49,332 nucleotides of DNA from Bacteroidia bacterium (GTDB lineage Bacteria; Bacteroidota; Bacteroidia; Chitinophagales; UBA2359): assembly GCA_030427245.1 (NCBI GenBank), contig JAUHXA010000056.1:1-49332 (forward strand), given 5' to 3'. Both the position numbers and the translations under genes were made by a program. The notes under the pieces were generated by a model, which was given only the letters and a program-made list of their open reading frames with translations, was not told the DNA's origin and did not search any database. Shown piece by piece: positions 15,401-22,698 of the stretch. Each line of letters starts with the position of its first letter. Position 1 is the first letter of the stretch.

Positions 15401-16736
15401 AGCTGCGAATCTTGACCGAAGCCGTTTGGACTTCTCTATCTATTTGGTGCTGGGTGAGTTGTTGCCCTGCAAAACCGACTTTGAGGCGATGGACAATGGC
15501 TTCGACAATAATCACCGCCCCATCTACAATCAAGCCAAAATCTATCGCTCCCAAGCTCATCAAATTGGCAGAAATTCCCAATACGTTCATCATCGAAATG
15601 GCAAACAACATCGCCAATGGAATAACCGAAGCGACTATTAAACCTGCCCGCCAATTGCCGAGCAGCAGCACCAAGATGAAAATGACGATTAAGCCTCCTT
15701 CAATGAGGTTGGTTTTGACGGTTCCGATGGCAGTTGATACCAATTTGTCTCGCACCAAATAGGGTTCTATGACCACGCCTTCGGGCAGTGATTTTTGGAT
15801 TTGGACAACCCGCTTTTTGATTCGCTCGGTAACGGCTGCGGAGTTTTCGCCCTTGAGCATCATCACCGTAGCCCCCACGACTTCTTCTCCATCACGAGTC
15901 ATGGCACCGTATCGGGGAGCTTTGCCGAACTGAACGGTGGCGACATCTTTGACCAAAATGGAGCGACCTCCTCTGACATCTACCACGATGTTTTCGAGGT
16001 CGGTGAGGGATTTGGTGAGTCCGTTGGTACGGATGTAGTAGGTGTTGGGATTTTTTTCGATGTATGCTCCGCCTGTGTTTTCATTGCTGTTTTGAAGGGC
16101 ATGATACACATCTGCAATGGTGATGTTCATTGATTTGAGCAAACTGGGTTTGACTGCTACTTCGTATTGCTTCAAATATCCTCCCAAAGTATTGACCTCC
16201 ACCACTCCATCTATACCCGACAATTGCCGCTTGATAATCCAATCTTGGATGCTCCGCAAATCGGTGGGTGAATATTGGTCTTCGTAGCCTTTTTCGGGAC
16301 GAACTACATATTGGTAGATTTCGCCCAACCCCGTAGAAATGGGTGCCAATTCGGGTGTTCCCAAACCTTCGGGAATGTTTTCTTGGGCTTGTTTGAGGTG
16401 TTCGCTGACCAATTGCCGAGCGAGGTAAATGTCCATTTGTTCTTCAAACACCACTGTTACGACCGACAATCCAAATCGAGAAATGGAGCGTATTTCCTCC
16501 AATTGCTGAATGTTTTGAAGGGATAGTTCTATGGGTGTGGTGATGAATTGTTCTATTTCTTGGGTCGCTAATGAGGGCGAGGTTGTTATGACTTGCACTT
16601 GATTGTTGGTGATATCGGGCACTGCATCTATGGGTAGCTGCTGCATGGAGTAGAGTCCCCACACAATGAGGGCGGCTACTAAGAGTCCGATTACCAGTTT
16701 ATTCTGAATCGAATAAACAATAATCCTATCGAACAT
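12402..16736 (-). CDS. heavy-metal RND pump (CzcA/CusA family) fused to a TolC-like outer-membrane factor
   Basis: The frame is open from 16925, but the start is placed at the ATG at 16736 (MFDRIIVYSI), where RND pumps normally begin and which follows an A-rich leader; the upstream extension is low-complexity and overlaps palindromic repeats. The product is 1444 residues. Residues 1 to ~1045 are an HME-RND pump: N-terminal helix, porter domains and the transmembrane motif DFGLIVDGAVIIVEA carrying the proton-relay aspartates. The porter motif FNELMTGSRADVAIKLYGED is closer to CzcA (divalent ions) than to the Met-rich CusA site. A hydrophobic signal-like segment (~1051-1068, ending in AMAQ) leads into ~376 residues of OEP/TolC type with two helical repeats. 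Second gene of a minus-strand metal-efflux operon. Confidence 0.92.
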   Translation of the reverse strand: MFDRIIVYSIQNKLVIGLLVAALIVWGLYSMQQLPIDAVPDITNNQVQVITTSPSLATQEIEQFITTPIELSLQNIQQLEEIRSISRFGLSVVTVVFEEQMDIYLARQLVSEHLKQAQENIPEGLGTPELAPISTGLGEIYQYVVRPEKGYEDQYSPTDLRSIQDWIIKRQLSGIDGVVEVNTLGGYLKQYEVAVKPSLLKSMNITIADVYHALQNSNENTGGAYIEKNPNTYYIRTNGLTKSLTDLENIVVDVRGGRSILVKDVATVQFGKAPRYGAMTRDGEEVVGATVMMLKGENSAAVTERIKKRVVQIQKSLPEGVVIEPYLVRDKLVSTAIGTVKTNLIEGGLIVIFILVLLLGNWRAGLIVASVIPLAMLFAISMMNVLGISANLMSLGAIDFGLIVDGAVIIVEAIVHRLKVGFAGQQLTQHQIDREVQTASVKIRSSAAFGEIIILMVYIPILALVGIEGKMFKPMAQTVMLAIGGALVLSLTYVPMMAALFLNKNISDEQTFADRMIAFFQKLYAPVLQLALKLKALFVLATIVLFGFSLYVFTQMGGEFIPTLEEGDLALHQILPPGSSLTQSVETSKILQKKLLAEFPEVEDVVTKIGSAEIPTDPMPVETGDIMVIMKPKSEWTTAKTRQEMFEKMEHSLQEIPGVAYEFSQPIQMRFNELMTGSRADVAIKLYGEDLDVLFDKAKEAEKIIRTIEGVGTIKVEQTEGMPQIIIDFKYDKMAQYGLQVKEVNRVIRSAFAGEKAGVIYEGEKRFDLVVRLAESDRNDLQKIENLYIPLPNGAQVPLQSIASIEMIDAPMQISRDNTNRRIVIGVNVGDTDVATLVENIQTALDKKMTLPAGYYFTYGGQFENLQAANARLAIAVPLALALIFILLYFTFGSMSQALLIFTAIPLSAIGGVWALELRGMPFSISAGIGFIALFGVAVLNGIVLIGYFNQLKKEGMTNIRERILKGTKVRLRPVLMTASVASLGFLPMALSNSGGAEVQRPLATVVIGGLITATFLTLIILPILYSWLAKWQERNENGNGNPPFKPIVKNIGLLAFALFFGGTAMAQEKALTLEEALQIALQNHPSIQAANLQSTQSEALQNLPYSLGTTDITYQGDGLFRENPQRVNQIGVLQNIPHPAKIKAQNALQNERVVQNVLQKQLTQQELQWKVEQVYLDLQQRKTLQSLYSELIDTYLPYYDIAKIRADLGETNRMETLTIQSSMNEFRLWQSQVVLEINNLERQLQNLLQIEDAVTSSDTLKLMPFLPIDSLRSIQLQLVEQEIAIEQANIAAIEVNRKPDFNFGYSAQNYFESGWLSGLQGGVQIPLFNKKQTEQKVAAQQVQIEVAQARYKATEAAYQQQLLEAENLIQQYKVAVDYYRNQLDIINPEMQRIAQLNYQAGEISYLELLNVLNLMAQNSKSYWEQVLGYNQAVVWYRFLTGGE

Positions 16737-16765
16737 ATTTTTATTTTTATTTACTTTTTTTGATT

Positions 16766-16801
16766 GAGATGCTCTTTTTTGCTTCGCTGCAAAGGCATCT
16801 C
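16766..16801. repeat. nested palindrome upstream of the pump gene
   Basis: GAGATGC (16766-16772) pairs with GCATCTC (16795-16801), and inside it TTTGC pairs with GCAAA around a TTCGCT loop. The 36-bp nested hairpin lies 30 bp upstream of the chosen pump start, inside the frame extension, and argues that this extension is not coding. Confidence 0.55.
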
Positions 16802-16892
16802 CCTCAAAAAAATTATTGGGGTTTGGATGGTTGAAAGGTTTGGTATTTATATTCGTTGCTTCATTCTTGAACATAGCCTGTTCCGAGACCTT

Positions 16893-16995
16893 GGAAAATC
16901 CACTATTGAAAGGAATTTGCCACATTGTATGTACTAAGATTACTACGTTGTATGAGATTCTTTTTTTATAGCAGATTCATGTTCAAGGCTACAAC
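16893..16995. repeat. imperfect inverted-repeat element, related to a sequence at 39000-39045
   Basis: The left arm contains CTATTGAAAGGAATTT (16903-16918). The right arm, ATAGCAGATTC then ATGTTCAAGGCTACAAC (16968-16995), runs in the other orientation. Both arms match parts of one sequence near 39000-39045: 16/16 for the left arm and 25/28 for the right arm. This is probably a decayed palindromic element. Together with 16766-16801 and 17054-17078 it fills the 360-bp gap between the small exported-protein gene and the pump gene; no coding sequence is seen there. Confidence 0.45.
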
Positions 16996-17053
16996 CAAGA
17001 GTTAAGAACTCATCCCAATAATTTTTATGATTATTTTGATTTTCATTCTAATT

Positions 17054-17078
17054 AGAAGTCTGTACTAAACAGACTTCT
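17054..17078. repeat. 10-bp perfect hairpin in the operon gap
   Basis: AGAAGTCTGT (17054-17063) and ACAGACTTCT (17069-17078) surround a 5-base loop, 18 bp downstream of the stop of the small exported-protein gene. No U tract follows on either strand, so this is more likely a repeat or mRNA-stabilising hairpin than a terminator. Confidence 0.55.
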
Positions 17079-17096
17079 CCCACGAAAAATGTTTGA

Positions 17097-17408
17097 TTAA
17101 AGGCTTGGCGGATGCCAAATACTGGAAGCGAAAGAGAAGGCGTAATTGAAGGAATAACGAGATTTATACGCCTGGTTTTGCACGGAAGGTGCAGTTTCAC
17201 AACTTACTTCAAGATTTTCGGTTGTGAAGGTGATTCCACAACATATACACAAACAGAAGGGCGGGCAATCGTCTTGCTCGTCTTCTGAATGGTCGTGGTG
17301 CGAATGTGATTCTACATCATTGTCTTCTTCACACGTTTGAATATCGGTGCAGGGTAGCACGGATAGTGTGAGGAAAAGAAGGGTTAGTATGATGGATAGA
17401 ATTTTCAC
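17097..17408 (-). CDS. small exported Cys/His-rich protein leading the metal-efflux operon (DUF6660-like)
   Basis: A 103-residue protein with a signal peptide (KILSIILTLLFLTLSVLPC). The mature part has an acidic His cluster (H35, H37, H38, H40) and a dense cysteine block CPPFCLCICC (48-57). Short proteins of this kind, DUF6660-like, precede metal RND genes in Bacteroidota. The Cys and His groups suggest metal binding in the periplasm, as a sensor, scavenger or chaperone for the pump; this is inference. It has its own good promoter 64-100 bp upstream. The 360-bp gap to the pump gene contains hairpins, so read-through may be partial. Confidence 0.75.
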   Translation of the reverse strand: MKILSIILTLLFLTLSVLPCTDIQTCEEDNDVESHSHHDHSEDEQDDCPPFCLCICCGITFTTENLEVSCETAPSVQNQAYKSRYSFNYAFSFASSIWHPPSL

Positions 17409-17478
17409 TTATAAAATGGAATCAAATTGTTGGATGAATGAAACGCTAGGAATGAAAAATAGTTTTCAGTTGTGAGAG

Positions 17479-17508
17479 CAAATATATAAAGTTTTTTATG
17501 CAATCCAA
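17479..17508 (-). promoter_or_regulatory. promoter of the metal-efflux operon
   Basis: On the minus strand TTG (17508-17506), 19 bases, then TATATTTG (17486-17479) fit the Bacteroidota -33/-7 pattern TTG-N19-TAnnTTTG. Transcription would start near 17472 and give a leader of about 64 nt. Confidence 0.55.
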
Positions 17509-17550
17509 TTGCACAAAAGGTGAGAACTAAAGCAGAGTCCTAAATGTGAA

Positions 17551-17588
17551 AAAAAAACCTCCGTTAGATTTTCAAAATCCAACAGAGG
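17551..17588 (-). terminator. intrinsic terminator of the RNA helicase gene
   Basis: On the minus strand a 15-bp stem (17588-17574 with 17572-17558, two mismatched or wobble positions) is followed by a run of T (A run at 17551-17557 on the plus strand). It lies about 60 bp past the helicase stop codon. Confidence 0.7.
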
Positions 17589-17646
17589 CATCCTTAATGG
17601 AATAAGGTATTTTAGATATTATCTAACTTCTTACACTTTGACTCAC

Positions 17647-19530
17647 TTATACTTTTCGAGTTCGTTTACTCTTCTTGCTATTTTTGCGTTTCCAGTCGCT
17701 TTTGAATTTGCCACCACTGCCTCCTTTCTTCTTTTTCTTATTCTTCCAGCCACCTTCACCAGGGCCTTCATCCATTCCAAAATTGCTCGGCTTGTTGGTG
17801 ACAGTTGGTTCTACCACCAAATCCTCCTTACCATGCCTTTTTCCTTGCATACCCAGAATTAATTCCTGCTCATAGGTAGCGTCCAATTCAAAAAAGGAGA
17901 AATTGCGAAGGATTTCGATTTTACCGATTTCGGCATCTGTTCTGCCAATTGAATCGTTGATAATGCCAATCAACTGTAAAGGAGTCAATTCTTTTTTCTT
18001 ACCGACATTGAGGTAAAATCGTTTCATCAGGAGACCACCATTTGATGAAGAATGTTCTGAACTGGATTCAAAAGAAGGAGTTCGTGGTTTTCGCTCTCTT
18101 CTGCCTCTCTCTCTCCCTCTACTATCCCTATCACCTCTTTCCCTTCTTTCCCTACTTCTGCCTCGATCCTCTCTATCTCGATCTCTACCTCCTCTTTCTC
18201 GACCATATACATTGATGTCTTCCGCACCTTTATAATAGTCAGAAATGCGATTGAGCTCCATGGACAAAAACTTTTGAAGTAATTCTTCCTTGCTCAAAGC
18301 TTCAAAGCGTTCAAAAACCATTTCCAAATGTGGTTTGATAGAATCTTCCTTCACTTCAATGGCTTCGATTTTGTCCAAATAATTCGCCAATTGCTGTTTG
18401 TAAATGTCTTCGCCAGTTGGAATCATTTGGCGTTCCATCTTTTTACCAAGCTTTCTTTCGAGGTGTGAAATTCTGCCTTTTTCTTTGGAATTCACGATTG
18501 CCACTGCAATACCGCTTTTTCCAGCACGACCTGTTCGACCGCTTCGGTGAATGTAGGTTTCGAGGTTGTCGGGAAGGTGGTAATTGATGACATGGGTTAG
18601 ATCATCTACATCCAATCCCCTTGCAGCTACATCCGTAGCAACCAACAATTGAAGCGTTCCCTGTCGGAAACGGCGCATCACCAGGTCTCGCTGGGTTTGT
18701 GACAAATCGCCATGAATTGCTTCCGCATTGTAGCCATCTTGGCTCAATTTGTCTGCAATTTCCTGAGTGTCTCGTCGAGTTCTGCAAAAAATAATTCCAT
18801 AAATATCGGTACTCAAATCCACGATTCTCTTCAGAGCCTTGAATTTGTTTTTGGAGTGCACCATATAGTATTGATGCTCCAAATTTTTCGCTCCTTCATT
18901 GCGAGTACCCATTTGAATTTCATGTGGATTGTTCATGAAATTTTTGACCATCGAATTGATGCCTGATTGTTTGGTCGCCGAAAAAAGCAAGATTTGTTTT
19001 TCTTCGGGCGTTTCTGCCAAAATCGCATCCAATTCATCCTTGAATCCCATGCTCAACATTTCGTCTGCTTCGTCCAAAATCAACCAACCAATGTTTTGAA
19101 TCTGCAATTTTTTGCGACGAATCAAATCCAAAGTCCGACCAGGTGTTCCGACCACAATTTGGATGCCCGACTTCAATGATTTGATTTGTCGGTCAATCCT
19201 TTCACCACCGTAAACAGCCGTGATTCTCACTTTTGGAAGATGTTTGGTGTAAGTTTCGAGGTCTTTGGATATTTGATTGCAGAGTTCACGAGTCGGACAC
19301 AGCACTAAAGCCTGTGTCTGAAAAGAAGTTTCATCAATTTGATTGATTACAGGCAATCCAAATGCTGCCGTTTTTCCCGTTCCGGTTTGGGCAAATGCCA
19401 ATAGGTCTCTATCGGAGTTCAAAATGTGTGGAATCGCTTTTTCTTGGATGGGTGTGGGCGTTTCAAATCCCAAATCTTTAACAGATTTCACTACTTCTGG
19501 TTTCAATCCCAGTTCTTCAAAAGTCATCAT
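17647..19530 (-). CDS. deaD: DEAD-box ATP-dependent RNA helicase (DeaD/CsdA type) with DbpA-like RNA-binding domain
   Basis: A 627-residue protein with all core motifs: Q motif region (PTPIQ), motif I AQTGTGKT (47-54), Ia PTREL (79-83), Ib TPGR (128-131), II DEAD (152-155), III SAT and VI HRSGRTGRAG. After the core come an Arg/Glu/Asp/Gly-rich low-complexity stretch (~435-480, repeated RDRE and RER) and a DbpA-type RNA-recognition fold (KRFYLNVGKKKELTPLQLIG), then a basic Lys/Gly-rich tail. The protein unwinds RNA and probably acts in ribosome assembly or mRNA turnover, notably at low temperature. A promoter-like site suggests a leader of ~155 nt, as is common for cold-induced helicases. A terminator follows. 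Confidence 0.93.
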   Translation of the reverse strand: MMTFEELGLKPEVVKSVKDLGFETPTPIQEKAIPHILNSDRDLLAFAQTGTGKTAAFGLPVINQIDETSFQTQALVLCPTRELCNQISKDLETYTKHLPKVRITAVYGGERIDRQIKSLKSGIQIVVGTPGRTLDLIRRKKLQIQNIGWLILDEADEMLSMGFKDELDAILAETPEEKQILLFSATKQSGINSMVKNFMNNPHEIQMGTRNEGAKNLEHQYYMVHSKNKFKALKRIVDLSTDIYGIIFCRTRRDTQEIADKLSQDGYNAEAIHGDLSQTQRDLVMRRFRQGTLQLLVATDVAARGLDVDDLTHVINYHLPDNLETYIHRSGRTGRAGKSGIAVAIVNSKEKGRISHLERKLGKKMERQMIPTGEDIYKQQLANYLDKIEAIEVKEDSIKPHLEMVFERFEALSKEELLQKFLSMELNRISDYYKGAEDINVYGRERGGRDRDREDRGRSRERRERGDRDSRGRERGRRERKPRTPSFESSSEHSSSNGGLLMKRFYLNVGKKKELTPLQLIGIINDSIGRTDAEIGKIEILRNFSFFELDATYEQELILGMQGKRHGKEDLVVEPTVTNKPSNFGMDEGPGEGGWKNKKKKKGGSGGKFKSDWKRKNSKKSKRTRKV

Positions 19531-19889
19531 GCAAATAAAAAGTTAATATGCGTTATTGTAAATTCTGAATTATGATGACCGCAAAGCCTGCTTGATTGAA
19601 TGTGTTGAAGACGAATCTCTTAACTTCCTAATACTAAATCATTATAACCCAAATGGACATTTTTTCTAATTTGTCCTGTTGTTTTCAAGGGGCAAAGGTA
19701 GTGAAAAAATGGGGATTATTATTTATTTTTATAAAATGTGGTGGTTTAGGAGGTTGTTATGTAAAAGACTATTTCTAAAATATTCGCTTTTCCATTTTAA
19801 TAAAGCAAAACGAAAAATATCTACGAGGTTTGGCGGGATTGTAGAAAAAGCGTATTATTGAGCATCAATCACCAAACATACTTTATTCT
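19531..19889. other. intergenic region between helicase and CHAT genes
   Basis: 359 bp, AT-rich, without a credible gene. It holds the helicase leader and promoter on the minus strand. I see no clear promoter for the CHAT gene; AT-rich sequence just upstream of its ATG gives no consensus match. Confidence 0.5.
19693..19700 (-). promoter_or_regulatory. promoter -7 element of the helicase gene
   Basis: CAAAGGTA on the plus strand reads TACCTTTG on the minus strand, an exact TAnnTTTG match, followed by CCCC near the expected start point (~19686). No clear -33 TTG was found at 19-21 bases. The leader would be about 155 nt. Confidence 0.45.
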
Positions 19890-20837
19890 ATGTCTATCAC
19901 TTACAAAGATGTACGAAATTTACTGGCAAAAGGAAAACTAAAAAAAGCCATTGACTGCTCTATGGCACTTGCCCAACAAACTAACGACAAGGACCATATT
20001 CAAAACACCATTTCTATTTCTGCTCGATACAGTAGGAACGAGAGTAGCTATAATCAAGGGGTATTAACTCCAAGTAACTATAATACAGAAACGGCTCGTA
20101 TTACTTTTTCGCTACAATCCGAGCTGGACGAAATGGAAGAGTCTTATCCCGATATCCGTCTTTCTGCTCCACAAGACACTTCAAGCAATCAGAAGGAAGC
20201 AACAGGAAATGGAAATATCATTATTGAAGATGTCAAAAATAGTCAAATCAACATTGGAAAACCAGACGAAAAAATCAAACAAAAAATCCTTTTCCTTGCC
20301 GCCAATCCCAGCAATCAAGCGAGTTTGCAGACTGATAAGGAGTACCGCATCATCAGTGAACGTATGAGACGAAACGAATACTACGAACTCTTACATCCTC
20401 AATTTGCCCTGACCATCGAAAATTTGGTTATTGCGATGAATCAAAAGCCTCACATTGTGCATTTTGCAGGACATGGAGAACAACAGGGGATTGTGATTAC
20501 CAACGACCAAAACCGTCATCAATTGATGCCAACAGGTGCGCTCAAAAGACTGTTTCGTCAACACAAAGCAGGCATCCAAATGATTTTGTTGAATGCTTGT
20601 TATTCCGAATCTCAAGCAAAAGTTTTGTCGGAATTGGGTATGTATGTGATTGGTATGAACAATGAGGCAGAAGACGATGCCGCATTGGATTTTGCTTCAG
20701 GAATGTATATTGGTTTGAGCGAGGGTAAAGATGTCGAAAGGGCCTACGATGATGCGATGATCATTATCATGGTGAAACATCCCAAATTTGCGGATTTACC
20801 AAAAGTATGGAAGGGTGGAGTTTTGTTGGATATTTGA
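19890..20837 (+). CDS. CHAT-domain caspase-like protease with N-terminal effector-associated domain (EAD11-like)
   Basis: A 315-residue protein. Residues 1-83 are helical (LLAKGKLKKAIDCS, then ISISARYSRNESSYNQG) and resemble effector-associated domains of the EAD11 type, which act as death-domain-like adaptors in bacterial conflict systems. A short linker with EDVKNSQINIG (113-123) leads to a CHAT domain from ~130: strand ILFLAANPSNQA, catalytic His in HFAGHGE (H195), catalytic Cys in LLNACYSE (C237). Both catalytic residues are present, so it should be an active peptidase. EAD-CHAT proteins are thought to be recruited by sensor proteins with the same EAD; no such partner is seen within this window. 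Its stop lies 4 bp from the stop of the facing nucleotidyltransferase gene. Confidence 0.85.
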   Translation: MSITYKDVRNLLAKGKLKKAIDCSMALAQQTNDKDHIQNTISISARYSRNESSYNQGVLTPSNYNTETARITFSLQSELDEMEESYPDIRLSAPQDTSSNQKEATGNGNIIIEDVKNSQINIGKPDEKIKQKILFLAANPSNQASLQTDKEYRIISERMRRNEYYELLHPQFALTIENLVIAMNQKPHIVHFAGHGEQQGIVITNDQNRHQLMPTGALKRLFRQHKAGIQMILLNACYSESQAKVLSELGMYVIGMNNEAEDDAALDFASGMYIGLSEGKDVERAYDDAMIIIMVKHPKFADLPKVWKGGVLLDI

Positions 20838-20841
20838 GGCT

Positions 20842-21690
20842 CTATTTTCTCAGCTTCACTTCAAATCGTTTTCTAAAAGCACTCAAATCAAAATCGGGCA
20901 TTTCTTTTGCCACCAAGTCATAGACCTCCACAATCAATTGCAGCATTTCTGCGACTCCTTCTGATTCTTTGTCGTTCAGCAAAGTGGTCATTCTTTGCAG
21001 AAAATCAGTCGGTTGAATGGGTAGTTGCTGTTCAACGATCCAATTCAAGCCTTTCGCTTTGCCGGGGTGATACACCCGATTGAGGCAAAAAAGCGTTTGC
21101 AGCATTTTCTTCAAATCTTCCACCAAACATTCATAAACGAACAGGCTATCATTCCGATACGCTCCCATGCCTTCATAAACCAATTTGGGCGTGAAAGTAA
21201 GTGAAGTTTGCAGCGTTTTGGGAATCAAGGCTTCAGGATAGACTTCAATTTGTTTGCGCCAAGCAGCTATTGTTCCTTTGTCGTAAGCAACCTCAGAATT
21301 GTTGATTCCAAACAAAACGGCTTGATGATTCAAATCAATGTCGTGTTTCTTCACCACCGCATCTATTGACTCTTGAAATTTGCTCACTTTGATGCGTCCA
21401 AAGTCAATTTTGATGCCTTCCACAAATCGTCCAACGGTCAAAAAATCGTTTTCTTTGCCGCCAATGATATAGACGGGATTCAAAGGTTCGGCTGCTTTCC
21501 GCCATGTTTCGTATTGGGCATCCGAAATGTCTTTGTAGAGGATAAGGAGGTCAATGTCGGAATAGGAGTCGGTTAATCCATAGGCTACAGAACCGACAAT
21601 GGAAATGGATTCAATATTGGAGTCTTCTGCCAAGAGACGTTTGATTTCTCTTTGCGCCAAAGATTGAAGGAGTAGGTTGTTGTTTTGCAT
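20842..21690 (-). CDS. nucleotidyltransferase-fold protein, ANT/DUF4037-like
   Basis: A 282-residue protein with the polymerase-beta-like motif GSVAYGLTDSYSDIDLLI: G33-S34 and metal-binding D45 and D47. A third carboxylate is probably in the IKIDFGRI strand. The C-terminal ~130 residues are helical with a conserved N-x-x-Y-K-type patch (LNRVYHPGKAKGLNWI), as in aminoglycoside nucleotidyltransferase and DUF4037 proteins. Such enzymes transfer a nucleotide to small molecules, tRNA or proteins; the substrate here is unknown. It is divergent from the dienoyl-CoA isomerase gene and convergent with the CHAT gene. No HEPN-type partner is adjacent, which argues against a minimal MNT/HEPN toxin pair. 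Confidence 0.75.
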   Translation of the reverse strand: MQNNNLLLQSLAQREIKRLLAEDSNIESISIVGSVAYGLTDSYSDIDLLILYKDISDAQYETWRKAAEPLNPVYIIGGKENDFLTVGRFVEGIKIDFGRIKVSKFQESIDAVVKKHDIDLNHQAVLFGINNSEVAYDKGTIAAWRKQIEVYPEALIPKTLQTSLTFTPKLVYEGMGAYRNDSLFVYECLVEDLKKMLQTLFCLNRVYHPGKAKGLNWIVEQQLPIQPTDFLQRMTTLLNDKESEGVAEMLQLIVEVYDLVAKEMPDFDLSAFRKRFEVKLRK

Positions 21691-21747
21691 AGTATTTTCA
21701 TTTTTAATAGGGCACGCTTTGTTTTGTCATCTATAAGCATGTTTACC

Positions 21748-21755
21748 CAAATATA
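21748..21755 (-). promoter_or_regulatory. candidate promoter -7 element of the nucleotidyltransferase gene
   Basis: CAAATATA on the plus strand reads TATATTTG on the minus strand, matching TAnnTTTG, about 58 bp upstream of the start. The nearest -33-like TTG is 27 bases away, longer than optimal. Confidence 0.35.
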
Positions 21756-21826
21756 CGCTCCTCCTCTCCCACTCCATTTCACCAAAACTGCTAAAAAACA
21801 GCTCTTCTATTTTAGAATTAAAAAAT

Positions 21827-21834
21827 TATCTTTG
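21827..21834 (+). promoter_or_regulatory. candidate promoter -7 element of the fatty-acid genes
   Basis: TATCTTTG matches TAnnTTTG and lies 39 bp before the ATG at 21874, giving a short leader. This supports the downstream ATG rather than the longer upstream frame. No clear TTG at -33. Confidence 0.4.
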
Positions 21835-21873
21835 TCCACAAGAATATTCAATGAAAAAATTACTTCAATAAAT

Positions 21874-22686
21874 ATGACTTACAAAACATTTAAAGTCGAG
21901 ATAGAAAACCACATTGCAGTTGTTTCCTTCAATCGGCCCGAAAAAGCAAACTGTTTGAATCAGACCGCTTGGGAAGAACTGCAAAAGGTATTTGAAGATA
22001 TAGACGAAAATCCAGAGGTACGAGTAGCGATTTTGACTGGTGAAGGCAAGCATTTTTGTGCAGGAATAGATATCAGCATGTTGACTGATACGGTTCAACA
22101 TACAAGTATCAAATGTGAGGGGCGACGACGAGAAGCATTTTTGAAAGGAACAGGGCGATTGCAGCAAAATGTGACTGCCATTGAGAAGTGCCGAAAGCCT
22201 GTCATTGCAGCCATTCACAAAGCTTGTGTCGGGGGTGCGATTGACATTGTGACGGCTTGTGATATGCGCTATGCCACAGCAGATTCCTATTTTTCTATCA
22301 AAGAAATTGACTGGGCTTTGGTGGCAGACTTGGGAACTTTGCAGCGATTGCCCAAAATCATCAATCCGAGCATTGCAGCAGAATTGGCCTATACTGGACG
22401 TAAATTTGACGCAGCCGAAGCCAAAGAAATCGGTTTGATTGGTCAAGTGTTTGAAGACAAAGAGCAGATGATGCAACACGTTTTGGGAATTGCAGCTACG
22501 ATAGCTTCAAAGTCTCCGCTTTGTATTCGAGGCACTAAACAAATGCTGCTTTATACAAGAGATCATTCAGTAGAAGAAGCTTTGAATTACCAAGTTCTCT
22601 GGAATGCTGCAATGATTTATTCTGATGATTTGAAGGAGGCAGCGATGTCGAATATGCAAAGAAAGAAGCCTGTTTTTAACAACTAA
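21874..22686 (+). CDS. enoyl-CoA hydratase/isomerase family protein, delta3,5-delta2,4-dienoyl-CoA isomerase-like
   Basis: A 270-residue crotonase from the ATG at 21874 (MTYKTFKVEI). The frame is open 63 codons further upstream, but a promoter-like site lies in that part. The oxyanion-hole loops are FCAGIDISML and CVGGAIDIVTACDMRY. The pattern that distinguishes eukaryotic dienoyl-CoA isomerase (ECH1) is present with the same spacing: D124, E144 (SIKEIDW) and D152 (ADLGTLQRLP). This suggests it shifts conjugated 3,5-diene bonds to 2,4 in breakdown of unsaturated fatty acids with odd-position double bonds, rather than simple hydration. It is followed at 12 bp by an MDR reductase gene, so the two likely form an operon. 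Confidence 0.85.
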   Translation: MTYKTFKVEIENHIAVVSFNRPEKANCLNQTAWEELQKVFEDIDENPEVRVAILTGEGKHFCAGIDISMLTDTVQHTSIKCEGRRREAFLKGTGRLQQNVTAIEKCRKPVIAAIHKACVGGAIDIVTACDMRYATADSYFSIKEIDWALVADLGTLQRLPKIINPSIAAELAYTGRKFDAAEAKEIGLIGQVFEDKEQMMQHVLGIAATIASKSPLCIRGTKQMLLYTRDHSVEEALNYQVLWNAAMIYSDDLKEAAMSNMQRKKPVFNN

Positions 22687-22698
22687 AAAATACAAAAT

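Noticed and set aside
16737-16925. N-terminal extension of the RND pump frame by 63 codons
   Set aside because: The extension has no family similarity, contains palindromic repeats, and the ATG at 16736 gives the normal RND N-terminus behind an A-rich leader.
20842-21690. MNT-type antitoxin of a HEPN/MNT toxin-antitoxin pair
   Set aside because: The protein is 282 residues with its own helical C-terminal domain, and no HEPN partner is adjacent.
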